DNA from: Microglena sp. YARC
Lineage: Eukaryota; Chlorophyta; Chlorophyceae; Chlamydomonadales; Chlamydomonadaceae
Assembly: GCA_022414725.1 (NCBI GenBank)
Contig: CM039465.1
Span: 20,420,690-20,484,689, forward strand
Direction of reading: 5' to 3'
Length of the DNA stretch: 64,000 bases
Shown: positions 43,725-53,692 of the stretch, piece by piece
How the letters are laid out: each line of letters starts with the position of its first letter
Numbering within the stretch: the stretch's first letter is position 1
The notes under the pieces: generated by a model
The model's input: only the letters and a program-made list of their open reading frames with translations
Told to the model about the DNA's origin: nothing
The model's database searches: none
Program-made: the position numbers and the translations under genes

Positions 43725-44512
43725 AACGTAATGAAAACGCCTGGTGGGGTGGGGTATTAAGGTAGCCCTGTCTTAGACGGTAGGGACCAGGCTGCTACTT
43801 TACCTAGACAAAGCTACCATAGCAACCACAAACACTGAATCACACCTGTAGGGATTCGAACCCGGCGCCTTCTTCGTTCGAGGAGCTCTGCCATTGAGCC
43901 ATTCGTTGAAACGGGGATGTTGATACTACACATTATAAGGAATCCATAATCCAGGGCCTCGAAGACACCCCAATTTGCGCTATGCAGCTTGTGATCAGAT
44001 GCTTTCTCCAGCCTCTCCATGTGGGGGAAAGCTATGCAGATGACATGACATGACATGACAGCATGAGCAGTAGGCACAGCTTCCGCCACAAACATGGGTG
44101 GGTGGGGGTGGGTGGGGGATGGAGTGGGGGGGCTGGGTGGAAGCTGTGGTGTGTAGCCACCAGTAGCTCGACCACCACAAACAAGCGGAGGCTGCGGTCC
44201 TAGCGTCATGCTACTTTGCCCTCAGCCCTCAGCCTTCAGCACAGCCCACTCCTACCACGTCCACCCAGGACCGGCCTGCGCTACTGCTGAGTACGCAACA
44301 ACAACGACAGCACACACACACGCCCAAGCAGTCATCCTAGTTCAAAGCCACTGTTTAAAGAGAAAGCTGCCGGGTTCGAATCCCCACGGGTGCAATTTAG
44401 TGTTGGCGGTCGCTGTCAACCGCCATGGTAGTATTGTCCAGGTAAAGTAGCAGCCTGTTCCCTACCACCGTAAGACGGGGCTCCCTTAACACCACGCCCC
44501 ACCAGGCGTTAT
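43725..44512. repeat. TIR element with tRNA-like sequence in its inverted ends
   Basis: Inverted arms of about 130-140 bp (about 43730-43872 and 44368-44512) begin ACGCCTGGTGGGG on both sides. Their inner ends carry GGGTTCGAATCCC, a tRNA B-box and T-arm sequence. Next to the left arm (minus strand, about 43855-43910) are TGGCTCAATGGCAGAGC and the T-arm, which look like a tRNA D-arm and T-arm. However, the acceptor and anticodon stems do not pair, so a functional tRNA is unlikely. No transposase ORF lies between the arms. Confidence 0.6.
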
Positions 44513-44534
44513 CATTATCATGCCACTGTTTCAT

Positions 44535-44723
44535 TTTTGGGCTACTCATGGCAGCCTCCCGCCGTCTCCATTAGCCAGCCACTGGGGCAAGCCCAAAGCT
44601 TTCAGCTGCATTTGAAGGCCTGTCACATCAGCTCTCAGACACACTAGCTGGCTTCAGGTTTGGCTTGGGGACAGGGAAAGGAAGCTGCCTAGAAGCTGCT
44701 ACGCGTAGCCTACCCTCCCAAAA
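44535..44723. repeat. MITE-like repeat, family A, copy 3
   Basis: Inverted ends TTTTTGGGCTACTC and CGTAGCCTACCCTCCCAAAAG. The interior has AAAGCTTTCAGCTGCATTTG and GGAAGCTGCCTAGAAGCTG, as in the other copies. Confidence 0.65.
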
Positions 44724-45828
44724 GTGGTCCAGGCTGGTGACATGGAGCAAAACCCTAAACCTAACAATAGTACTTGAAATTTCTAATTGAGTACCAACCT
44801 ACAATACGCTGTTCACTACACACCGCACACTATACACAACAACACACAACATACTGTACACTGTTGGCTGCTGCCTCGAACTTCCTAACTGAGTTTTCCT
44901 GATATCATTATATTCATAGTTTTTCTTTACCGCCCTCAGTGTAACAGAGACTCGACGGTTACACTGGTTACACCGCGTGATGAGCCATTTAGGCTTAAGT
45001 GTTCGCGTCGACCGTATCTTTCGTCTCACGCCACCTGACAATGCCACATGAGTGTTTCCGACCCACATCAACTGCCATCACCTGCAAACTGCGAACCTGG
45101 TGGTTGCGAACATGCAAATTGCGCATGTGCTAACCTTTGAACTGCACAATTGATAACTTGTGCACTTTCGACCTCCCAATCTGCCAAACTAACTTGCTAT
45201 TAATAGCTACCTAAGTACCAATCGTTTGCTCTGCAGCAGGGTAATTCAAAGCACGCGCTTTGGCGCTTTTGAGCGCTGACTTTTTGACCCCCTCTGCGCT
45301 TTATAGCTTTTTAGCAGGAATCCGATGTTGGCATGCGCGAAGCGAGATTCCGATATTTCAGTAAGCTAGCCTGTAGCAGGCGCGACCTGGCGAGGTTGCC
45401 AAAGCAACAAATTCGAATTAGGCAAGCCTGTGTACCTTCTTATCCAATGCGTTCAATTTTTTGCACCACCCTGTGGGCGCAGCAAGCAAATTTTGCGCTT
45501 TTTGCATTACGAAGCGCAGTTTTTTTGTTTTCAAGTGCGCTAAAGCGCTGGCCAATTTGGCCATTTGAAGTACCCTGTGCTGCAGACCTGCGAAGCTGCA
45601 AAAATTACTTGCTCACTACCTAAGTGGGAAACTATGAAGCAGCGGTGGTGTGCAATTGGTAGCAACATACTTCCAGCGCCTGGCTGGCTCCAATCCTACG
45701 CCTTCATCAAACCAACAACGCACGCATCTCACAGACAACCCATGCCAGAGGCATCCTACACACCACCCGGAACCCACAACAAATACCCACCCCAAGCCAA
45801 CTGGCCTTAGATAAGGGGGGTCGGCATA
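44724..45828. other. no supported gene
   Basis: A stretch around 45240-45560 has many GCGCTTT/AAAGCGC inverted motifs. No exon can be supported. Confidence 0.4.
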
Positions 45829-46009
45829 TTTTCAGCTACCAGCAGCAGCTTCTAGGCAGCTCCCTGAGCCAGCCACTGGGCCAAGCCCCAAGATTTCAGA
45901 AGTATTGAAAAGATGATTCTGTCAGTTTCCAGATGCACTTCGATGCTATATGTTAAGCACGGTAGCCAGCCAGGGGAGCTACCTAGAAGCTGGTACTGGT
46001 AGCTGAAAA
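45829..46009. repeat. MITE-like repeat, family A, copy 4
   Basis: A 181-bp copy with the best inverted ends of the family: TTTTCAGCTACCAGCAGCAG (then CTTCTAGGCAGCTCCC) and GGGAGCTACCTAGAAGCTG (then GTACTGGTAGCTGAAAA). A partial fifth copy lies at about 47758-47820 within intron 4 of the ankyrin gene. Confidence 0.8.
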
Positions 46010-46212
46010 GAAAAGCTGTGCCTACAAGCATCCGTTTCAATGCAGTGGACATGGAAGATAACCATACAGGCTTCAAGCGACCATTTTTTTCTACAGTTTG
46101 AAACTTCATAACCCGTCTGGCCCCTTATCATCTGCTTCCACAATGGGGGCAGGAAAGAAGGCAAAATAAGCGACTGACGAGCATGCTCTCCCTACAGCAG
46201 CCTGCACCATGA

Positions 46213-46330
46213 TCAGGTTGTTAAACAGGTGCTCCGGGTGTTCAACACCTGTTTACGTACATCATTGGTCAAACATGTAGTTGTTGAACAGGTGTTTAAC
46301 ACCCTGAACACCTTGTTTAACAACCTGAAC
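46213..46330. repeat. hairpin downstream of the ankyrin gene
   Basis: Two 41-bp arms, each holding two or more AACAGGTG or CACCTGTT motifs, are inverted around a 30-bp loop. It begins about 50 bp past the stop codon of the ankyrin gene, so it lies in or near its 3' untranslated region. Confidence 0.7.
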
Positions 46331-46383
46331 AGGTGCAGGCTGACTTAGGGACTGTCAGGTTTCTCTGGAATTGGCAAGTAGGA

Positions 46384-49300
46384 TCAACATATGGTGCAAC
46401 CGCAACCACTCTCGTTTCGCTGCTCGTACTCATCCTCGTAACATTCGACATCATCATCCTCATCGTCAGGGATAAAGAAGAAGAAGTCCTCCGGATTGTC
46501 TGGATGGGGAATGTGGAACTGCACCTTTTGAGCGTTTGGACTGCGAACAATCATCCCAGGCTCGTGGCCGTTCGTACCGACCGATGCCCCGCCATCATCG
46601 AAATCGTCGTCCTCAAAGCACGGTTGTTGAGGACTACTGTTGACCAGCCCCCGGGGCGGTGAGATTTTCGTGACAGGCTTGGAGAAGGCATCGGGATCGT
46701 CGTTGCCAGGCACAGCACCCGGCAGGGAAATGCTGATTCTAGAGCTGGACCCAAGGCTTAATCTACCGCTGGGTCCTCGGGTGAGCCCACCGCTGAGTCC
46801 AGGGCTGAGCCCATCGCTGACTTGACCGCTGAGCCCACCGCTGAGTCCAGGGCTGAGCCCATCGCTGACTCGACCGCTGAGCCCACCGCTGAGTCCACGA
46901 GTGAGTCCACCGCTGAGTCGACGGGTGGGACCGCCGCTGATACCACCGCTGAGTCCACGAGTGAGCCCCCCGCTGAGTTGACCGCTGAGTCCACGAGTTA
47001 GCGGTGGACTGGGTGGACTGACTGCACGGGGGGTTCCACCGCTGACTCGACGATTTTGCGATGGACTGACTCCACGGGCTAATGCACCGCTAACTCGTGG
47101 ACTAAGGCTATTACTGTTACCACGCTTCAGGCTGACAAGGGGCTTGGGGGAGCCTTTTTCACCTGAGTCAGCTTCAGCTCCTGACCTTATCAGCAAAGCC
47201 ACCATCGCCGTCTGCCCAAATTCAATTGAGGCAGACAAGGCAGTGGTCCTGCAAACAGACAAGCAAATGGATTGGAAGAGGTTTTGCAGGATCCCAGCAC
47301 TGCAAATTTAGGTGGTCTGCGGCACCCTTTTCTGCATCCCTGCAGCACCCCACTCACCCACAAGGCACCCTTTCAAGCCAAGCCATTTCTTGCAGCCCTG
47401 CGGCACTCTGCTCACCCATAATGCACCCTTTCAAGCCAAGCCATTTCCTGCATCCCTGCAGCACCCCACTCACCCATAATGCACCCTTCCGAGCCAGATA
47501 TTAGGGTGCCAAAGACCAGCCTACGACCCCTCAAATCATAAGTGTAGTCCAAGCGAGATAATATACATGGATGAATGAAATTAGTGGTGACTAAAATGCT
47601 TGCTGCAATATTGCCTATCTCATTTTGAGGAAAAGTTAAAACCCCTCCTGGATGTTGTGGAGCAATCTTGTCTTGGTTCAATAATGGCATGTTGATGGCA
47701 ATGTAATGTAACACGAGCAGCCCAAGTCCTTAGGAGGAAGAGGTACCACATAGGTTTTATTTTCGGCTACGAGCAGCAGCTTCTAGGCAGCTCCCTGACT
47801 CATCCACCGGGCTAAGCGCTAGGGCGCAATAAATTGTAAGTGTACCCTGGGATGCACCATCAGTCTAAATTAATCCTGACAAACACACTAAGATTGTAAG
47901 AAATAATGGTAGGTAGACATTACTGATTCGGCCAGATACCCACCCTTCATGACTAGCCTGGTTGATGATGGTCCCACTGTCTATCAAGCACTGAGCAGCA
48001 TCCAAGTGGCCTCCGATACACGTCACAATGAGGGGGGTGAAGCCCTTCGCATCCGCCTGCAACATACAAGGGTTGTGAGAGTATTTGAAATATTCCAGAG
48101 CACAAGGGTTGTAATGGGACTGGTATTTTTTATTTTCCAAAGCATAAGGGTTGTTATATTATTTTTTATTTGACAAAGCATAAGGGTTGGTATAGCATTT
48201 TGTTATTTTCTGAAGCACACAGGTTCTTATAGTTCTAGTTTTTTTCCGAAGCACAAGGGTTGTTATAGTTTTAGTTATTTGCCAAAGCATATCATGGCAC
48301 AGATCGAAGTAAAGATTTTGATGCGTAGATGACAAATATGCCACTGACTATTTGTTTCCGTGCAACGCGTGGCAAATTGAGAGACTCGGTGCGACCCCAG
48401 TGCGATGCGCTGCCCTCCAAACCCTGCGGAGTCCAAAGGGCAAAGCCCAGGGTTTTGGGGTGGGTGGGTGGGTGGGCATTTCTGACCAGTTTAGCCGGAC
48501 CCATGCATCTACATGCAACGACGGAGTGGAGAAAGCCAGACCTTGCCGCGAGTATCAGAGCACAGATTCCCGACTGGTTAGCGTGCTTGACACTGCCACC
48601 AGCTGAAAGCAGAGTTTCGGCCACTACCTCCAAAAGGGCAGGCAATACACAACAAAGGATAACATTCAAACTGACCTGGTTCACTCTGGCCCCCGCGTCC
48701 AGCAGGATCTTCATGATCGGCAGAAGGCCAGATCGAGCAGCGAGTAGCAGAGCAGAGATTCCCAACTGGTTAGCGTGATTGACACTGGCACCACCTGAAA
48801 GCAGAGCTTCGACCACCTCCGCATGGCCGAGCGAGCACGCAAAGAGCAGGGCGGTGAATCCCATCACGTAGTCCTTGTTCTCAGTGGTAGCACCCATGTC
48901 CAGCAGTATCTGAAGGGTTTAGGGTTTAGGGTTTAGAGTTTAGGGCTTACAGTTTAGGGTTTAGGGTTTAGTCAGAGGGCAGCGATTGGGCAGAGGGCAG
49001 AATGGCAAAGGGCAGCAGCAGAAGGGAAGAGTGCAGGGTGTTGAAGGCCATCTTTTAGTCCTTGTTCTCAGTGGCAGCACCCACACCTAGCAGTATCTGA
49101 AGGGTTTAGGGTTTAGGCAGAGGGCAGCGATTGGGCAGAGGGCAAAATGGCAGAGGGCATCAGCAGAAGGAAAGAGTGCAGGGTGGTGAAGGCCATCTTA
49201 TAGTTCTTGTTCTCAGTGGCAGCACCCACAACTAGCAGCATCTGAAGAAGGGCAGAGGGCAGGGGGTAGCAACTGGGCAGAGGGCAGCAGGCTGCTGGGC

Positions 49301-52300
49301 AGAGGGCAGGGGGAAGAAGGCAGCAGGCAGCTGGGCAGAGGGCAGCAGGCAAGTGGGCAGAGGGCAGATGGGCAGAGGGAAGAAGGACAGAGGGCAGAGG
49401 AAAGAAGGGCAGAGGGCAGGGGAAAGAAGGGCAGAGGGAAGCATCAGAAGAGAAGAGAGCAGAGGGCAGCAGGCAATTGGGCAGTGGGCAGAAGGGCAGA
49501 GGACAGAAGGACAGAGGGCAGAGGGCAGCAACTGAGATGCTACCGGACGCAAGGCTCTGATCGCTATCACTCAGTCGCCTACAGGACCACAAGAATCACC
49601 CATTCACCTTCTCTAGACAATGGCAGTGCAAAACTAGGGGGTATTCGGCGATCTTTTCTGCTCCCCTGCGGCACCCCTCTCACCCAAAAAAGCACTCTCT
49701 AATTCCAAATACCAGTGTACCAAAGATCCCCCACATTAGCAGTGTGACATGTACAGGTGTTGCACCAACTCATCCACCAGCTGCATCACCAATCAACAGT
49801 TCATCATACACAACTAGCATCATACAGCAGGAGCATCATACACCATCACCAGCATACACCAGGAGCATCATTCACCACTAGCATCATACACCACTAACAT
49901 CACACACCACAAGCATCATACACCATTAGCATCGTACACCACTAGCAGCATACACCACTTGCATCATACACACTAGCATCATAAATCACTAGCATCATAC
50001 ACCACGAGCATCATACACCACCCCCATCATACACTACTAGCATCATACACCACCACCATCATTCACCACCAGCAGCATACACCACCATCATCATACACCA
50101 CTAGCATCATACACCACTTACATCATACACCACTAGCATCGTACACCACCATTACTATACACCACGAGCACCATACACCACTAGCATCATACAACACTAG
50201 CATCATACACCACCACCATCATCCACCAGCAGCAGCATACACCACCATCATTATACACCACAAGCATCATGCATCACCACCATCATACACCACCACCATC
50301 ATTCACCACCAGCAGCATACACCACCATCATCATACACCACTAGCATCATGCATCACCACCATCATACACCACCACCATCATTCACCACTAGCATCATAC
50401 ACCACTAGCATCATTCAATACTAGCATCATACACCACCACCATCATTCACCAGCAGCAGCATACACCTCCATCATCATACACCACTAGCATCGTACACCG
50501 CTAGCATCGTACACCACGAGCAGCATACACACTAGCATCATACACAACTACCAGCATACAAAACTACCAGCATACACCACCACCATCATTCACCACCAGC
50601 AGCATACACCACCATCATCATACACCACTAGCATCATACACCACTAGCATTGTACACCACTAGCATCGTACACCACTAGCATCGTACACCACTTGCATCA
50701 TACACACTAGCATCATACACAACTACCAGCATACACCACCAGCATCATACACCACTAACATCATACACCACCACCATCATTCACCACCAGCAGCATACAC
50801 CACCATCATCATTCACCACTAGCATCATACACCACTAGCATTGTACACCACTAGCATTGTACACCACTAGCATTGTACACCACTAGCATCGTACACCACT
50901 TGCATCATACACACTAGCATCATACACCACCATTACTATAAACCACTAGCACCATACACCACTAGCATCATACACCACTAGCATCATACACCTCCAGCAT
51001 CATACACCACCCATTCCCCACAAACGGGTAACCAATTAATTCGTCTACACCACATGTTCTATCAGTCCCTGGATACAAATTACACACTAATGGGCTAGCA
51101 ATGAAGTCACCTGCACACACCCATCATCCATCAGCTAAATTCACTACCCACATTTTCGATCGCGGTATACAAATTGCACTCAAAGGCACTATTGATGAAG
51201 TTCCCTGCTCACCCCCATCATCCATCAGCTAATTGCACTGACCACCTTTTCTATCCCAGTACACTAAAATTCACACAAATGGGCTATCAATAAAGTTCAC
51301 TGCATCCCCCATCATCCATCAGCTAAATGCACCGACCACACTATCTGTTCTAGTCTTCCTTTGTCTGTTATCCTAGGTCACACAAGCCTAGGTTTGATCA
51401 GATGTGCCCTCTCCTGGTTCCCCCCTATGAATTCAACCACCTTGACCAACACAGCGGGATCGGCATGCATGGCACTTCGAATGAGAGGGGTCTCTCCAGA
51501 TATGTTCATTTCATATACGTTGGCGTTGGCCTTCAGCAACAGATTAAGCACATCTCTGCTCCCCACCACTCACCTTCAACACAGCAGGATCCCCATGCAT
51601 GGCACTTCTAATGAGGGGTGTTTCTCCAGATATGTTCTGTTCGTTCACGTTGGCGTTGGCATTCAGCAACAGATTAACCACATCTCTGCTGCCTATTGTG
51701 GTAGCGACCAACAAAGGGCACTCCATGTTGTTGTCTGTGGCGTGTACATCTGCCTTGTACTGCACCAGGTACTCCACTGTCCCTGCCCAGCCTTTCCGTG
51801 ATGCTTGCAGTAGTGCCGTGGCCCCTGCGTGTAAAAGTAGAAAGGTGACTTGATAAACGGATGGACGGGAGAAGACAAGAGACGGAAGTAGGATGACGTG
51901 AGACGTGAGACATTAGTCAAAATGATAACTGTGGGCTTGAACATGGGTAGAGCGCGCTGCACCAGTTTTAAGGTAAATTGTAAAAACATTCAAAACCCCA
52001 GCCATAGGCTCAAGGCCCTATACCAGCTGCTTGCAAACCCTATTTAATCCCATTTGTAGACTCAAGGCCCACCACCAGGCCTAGTGACCACGAGACCTAC
52101 AAGGCCACAACTCATGAGGGCATCCTACGCCATCTGGTTGTTTCACCTCCCAACACTGTTGCTCAGGATATCAGCAGCAGCCACAAGATGCAACTACCCA
52201 TGTTTACTCCACCCACTGACGATGGGCCACCTAAGGGCTGATAGGCTTTGTAATAAAACCCCAAAACAACCACATGAGAACCATCTGCCCACAAGCCTCT

Positions 52301-52956
52301 GTCCGCCATCAACTGCCAATACCTTGGACACAAGCATCCCACGAACCTAGGGTGCCATTTCCCAGCCTCAGCTCAGCCCCATCCTAGCTGGAGCTGAGCC
52401 CCTTCCTACAAGTGCATACGTTGACGTTAACCAATCGTTGTATGATCACGTGTCGCTGCTAAGAGCTCAAACTAGGGTTATCCAATGTGCAACTCGTACT
52501 GTTCCGAGAGCATATCATGCGCAGCCACCTGCCTCCCCGCATCTAGCTCACACCTGTTGAATCTCTTATATTCGCCTTTGCCCCTGCGCTAAGGAGCAGG
52601 CTCACAACCCCGTCGTGGCCTTGCTCGGCAGCAAGCATAAGGGGGGTTTGCTGGAACTTGTTGAAGCTGTTCATCTCACATTCTATATTATCCAGGAGAA
52701 GCTTCACGATATCTTCGTCGCCGCGAGCGGCACTCAAGTGCAGGGCGCTATTTCCCGAGGCATCTTGTCGGCTGGACACCGATTTCTTCAAGCTTGCGCC
52801 TTGCTTCAGGCAGGCCTGCAGCTCCTCCGCACGTCCGTGCATAGCGGCCATGAAGGCGTGGTCAGATAACTGGGAGGCACTGTCATCGACGAGGTGCGCT
52901 CTCTGTCCTGATGGATCTAAATCGGCGTAGCCGGGCAAGAAACTCTCCTCTACCAT
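46384..52956 (-). CDS. five-exon ankyrin-repeat protein
   Basis: Minus-strand exons: 52956-52554 (ATG start), 51824-51574, 48909-48676, 48056-47944, 47248-46384 (stop). All four introns are GT-AG (GTGTGA, GTGAGT, GTCAGT, GTGGGT; CAG acceptors). Phases 1, 0, 0 and 2 join without a break, giving 621 residues. About ten ankyrin repeats run from near residue 30 to 370, for example SALHLSAARGDEDIVKLLL, TPLMLAAEQGHDGVVSLLL and TALLFACSLGHAEVVEALL. The junctions restore ankyrin consensus (DSTGATALLQA, HEGTTAL). The last exon adds a low-complexity tail of LSGGLTRG-type repeats, an acidic stretch (PDDEDDDVECYEDEYE), and a Cys-rich C-terminus (CGCTIC) that might be lipidated. Ankyrin repeats bind other proteins; the partner is unknown. 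Confidence 0.85.
47330..47500. repeat. tandem repeat in intron 4 of the ankyrin gene
   Basis: About three copies of a roughly 57-60 bp unit are present: TGCATCCCTGCAGCACCCC, CTCACCCATAATGCACCC and TTTCAAGCCAAGCCATTTC recur in order. A related phrase (CTGCGGCACCCCTCTCACCC) appears near 49665. Confidence 0.75.
48350..48540. repeat. dispersed repeat in intron 3, reverse copy of 42105-42270
   Basis: See 42105-42270. It lies wholly within intron 3 and includes a GGGTGGGTGGGTGGGTGGGC tract. Confidence 0.6.
48541..48660 (-). pseudogene. degenerate copy of ankyrin exon 3 inside intron 3
   Basis: On the minus strand this encodes an ankyrin-like piece (VVAETLLSAGGSVKHANQSG, then ICALILAARSG) clearly derived from VVEALLSGGASVNHANQLG in exon 3 just upstream. 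It happens to continue the exon 3 frame into the intron and is then closed by unrelated sequence. It appears to be a tandem partial duplication of the exon. Confidence 0.7.
48910..49560. repeat. telomere-like repeats and GGGCAGAGG minisatellite with exon 3 start copies
   Basis: TTTAGGG repeats, some imperfect, lie at 48914-48972 and 49098-49118. G/A-rich GGGCAGAGG-type repeats fill about 49119-49535. Between them are two extra copies of the exon 3 acceptor and first codons (about 49040-49095 and 49185-49245). These contain AGATACTGCT or AGATGCTGCT and CCACTGAGAACAAG on the minus strand. All lie in intron 2. ORFs through this region encode simple CPLPSALCP peptides and are not genes. Confidence 0.85.
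49770..51012. repeat. 16-bp minisatellite, about 1.25 kb, in intron 2
   Basis: About 75 copies of a 16-bp unit close to AGCATCATACACCACT, with variants (CGTACACC, CAGCAGCATACACC, CATCATTCACC). A higher-order block of four units (64 bp: CATCATTCACCACCAG, CAGCATACACCACCAT, CATCATACACCACTAG and next) recurs several times, e.g. near 50055, 50290, 50585 and 50770. The period is not a multiple of three and no long frame stays open, so it is non-coding. Confidence 0.95.
51013..51360. repeat. imperfect tandem repeat of about 115 bp
   Basis: CATCATCCATCAGCTAAATT or a close variant occurs three times (near 51120, 51220 and 51310), each with a similar flank (CACCCCCATCATCCATCAGC, ACTAATGGGCTA or CACAAATGGGCTA). 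It lies within intron 2. Confidence 0.65.
51378..51569 (-). pseudogene. duplicated copy of ankyrin exon 2 in intron 2
   Basis: On the minus strand this encodes GSRDVLNLLLKANANVYEMN, then ISGETPLIRSAMHADPAVL, a diverged copy of the 3' half of exon 2 (GSRDVVNLLLNANANVNEQN). It lies directly after the exon 2 donor, out of frame with it, leaving no room for an intron between them. It could be an alternative exon only with a different acceptor; more likely it is a dead tandem copy. Confidence 0.75.
51850..52553. other. intron 1 of the ankyrin gene
   Basis: It includes two copies of a phrase CTCAAGGCCCTATACCAGCT / CTCAAGGCCCACCACCAGGC near 52010 and 52060. No separate gene is seen. Confidence 0.5.
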
Positions 52957-53175
52957 ACTTAGTCTAAGAATGATTTAATCAGCAAGCAGGCTGCATAATC
53001 TCTCACAAACAGGTGGTCTCGAGCCGTTGATAATATCAACGAAGCTCGAAATCGGCGTAGCCAGGCAAGAAATTCTTCCCTGCCATGCTTAGTCCAGGAA
53101 AAAATTGATCCGCACGCAGGCTGTAGAATATTACAAGAACATATGGCCTCGATGTGTTGATAATATCAACTAAGC
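52918..53175. repeat. tandem duplication at the 5' end of the ankyrin gene
   Basis: A block of about 125 bp containing the first codons, start and 5' flank (AATCGGCGTAGCCGGGCAAG ... GTTGATAATATCAAC) is followed by a second copy at about 53048-53175 (AATCGGCGTAGCCAGGCAAG ... GTTGATAATATCAAC). The second copy also keeps a minus-strand ATG, followed by a few gene-like codons. Confidence 0.8.
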
Positions 53176-53285
53176 TTTAGCAACTCGCTACTAAATCAGC
53201 TGCGCTTACGCTGACGAGTGATCTTTTCTCGCTGGGGAAAGGACCTACGGATGCCTATTTCTGTAGACTATGGGTTGCACGAGTA

Positions 53286-53692
53286 GACAATTGTGGTGTA
53301 TGAGGAAAACGAGTTGTCCGATTGGGGAATCTTATGGGTATATCCGTATGATACACCACAACTCACCCCCCTTTCGAAGGTCGACGCCCACCTCCGGTAT
53401 GAGATGTACACGTCCGGCCGAGCCGGCCCCCTCCTAGCAAGGGTTTCCATCATGCGCCAGCCCGGGATCGAACCCGCGTGGTACTGGTGAAGGCCCCAAC
53501 TTCCATCCAGTCGACTCACTCGACCAAGCTCGAAATCAAATGTGGTGTGAGGAAAACGTGTTGTCCGATTGGGGAATCTTATGGGTATATCCGTATGATA
53601 CACCACAACTCACCCCCCTTTCGAAGGTCGACGCCCACCTCCGGTATGAGATGTGCACGTCCGGCCGAGCCGGCCCCCTCCTAGCAAGGTTT
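53286..53692. repeat. 250-bp direct duplication
   Basis: Segments 53289-53445 and 53537-53692 are nearly identical over about 155 bp (GAGGAAAACG, GTTGTCCGATTGGGGAATCT, CTAGCAAGG). Between them, on the minus strand, is a T-arm-like CGGGTTCGATCCCGG (about 53461-53475), but the surrounding sequence does not fold as a complete tRNA. Confidence 0.75.

Noticed and set aside
43855..43915. tRNA gene on the minus strand
   Set aside because: D-arm and T-arm sequences look right, but the acceptor and anticodon stems do not pair; treated as tRNA-like sequence within a TIR element.
44371..44410. tRNA gene on the plus strand
   Set aside because: Only the B-box/T-arm portion is present, in the inverted arm of the TIR element.
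46758..46994. Overlapping minus-strand ORF of SAVxSAV repeats
   Set aside because: It is an alternate frame of the LSGGLTRG repeat region in the last ankyrin exon.
49113..49592. Long minus-strand ORF of Cys/Leu/Pro/Ser repeats
   Set aside because: It is a translation of the GGGCAGAGG minisatellite in an intron and has no start context or domain.
49770..51012. Regularly repeated units resembling a CRISPR array
   Set aside because: Units are contiguous 16-bp repeats with no unique spacers, lying in a eukaryotic intron; this is a minisatellite.
53455..53525. tRNA gene on the minus strand
   Set aside because: Only a T-arm-like stretch is present; the rest does not form a cloverleaf.
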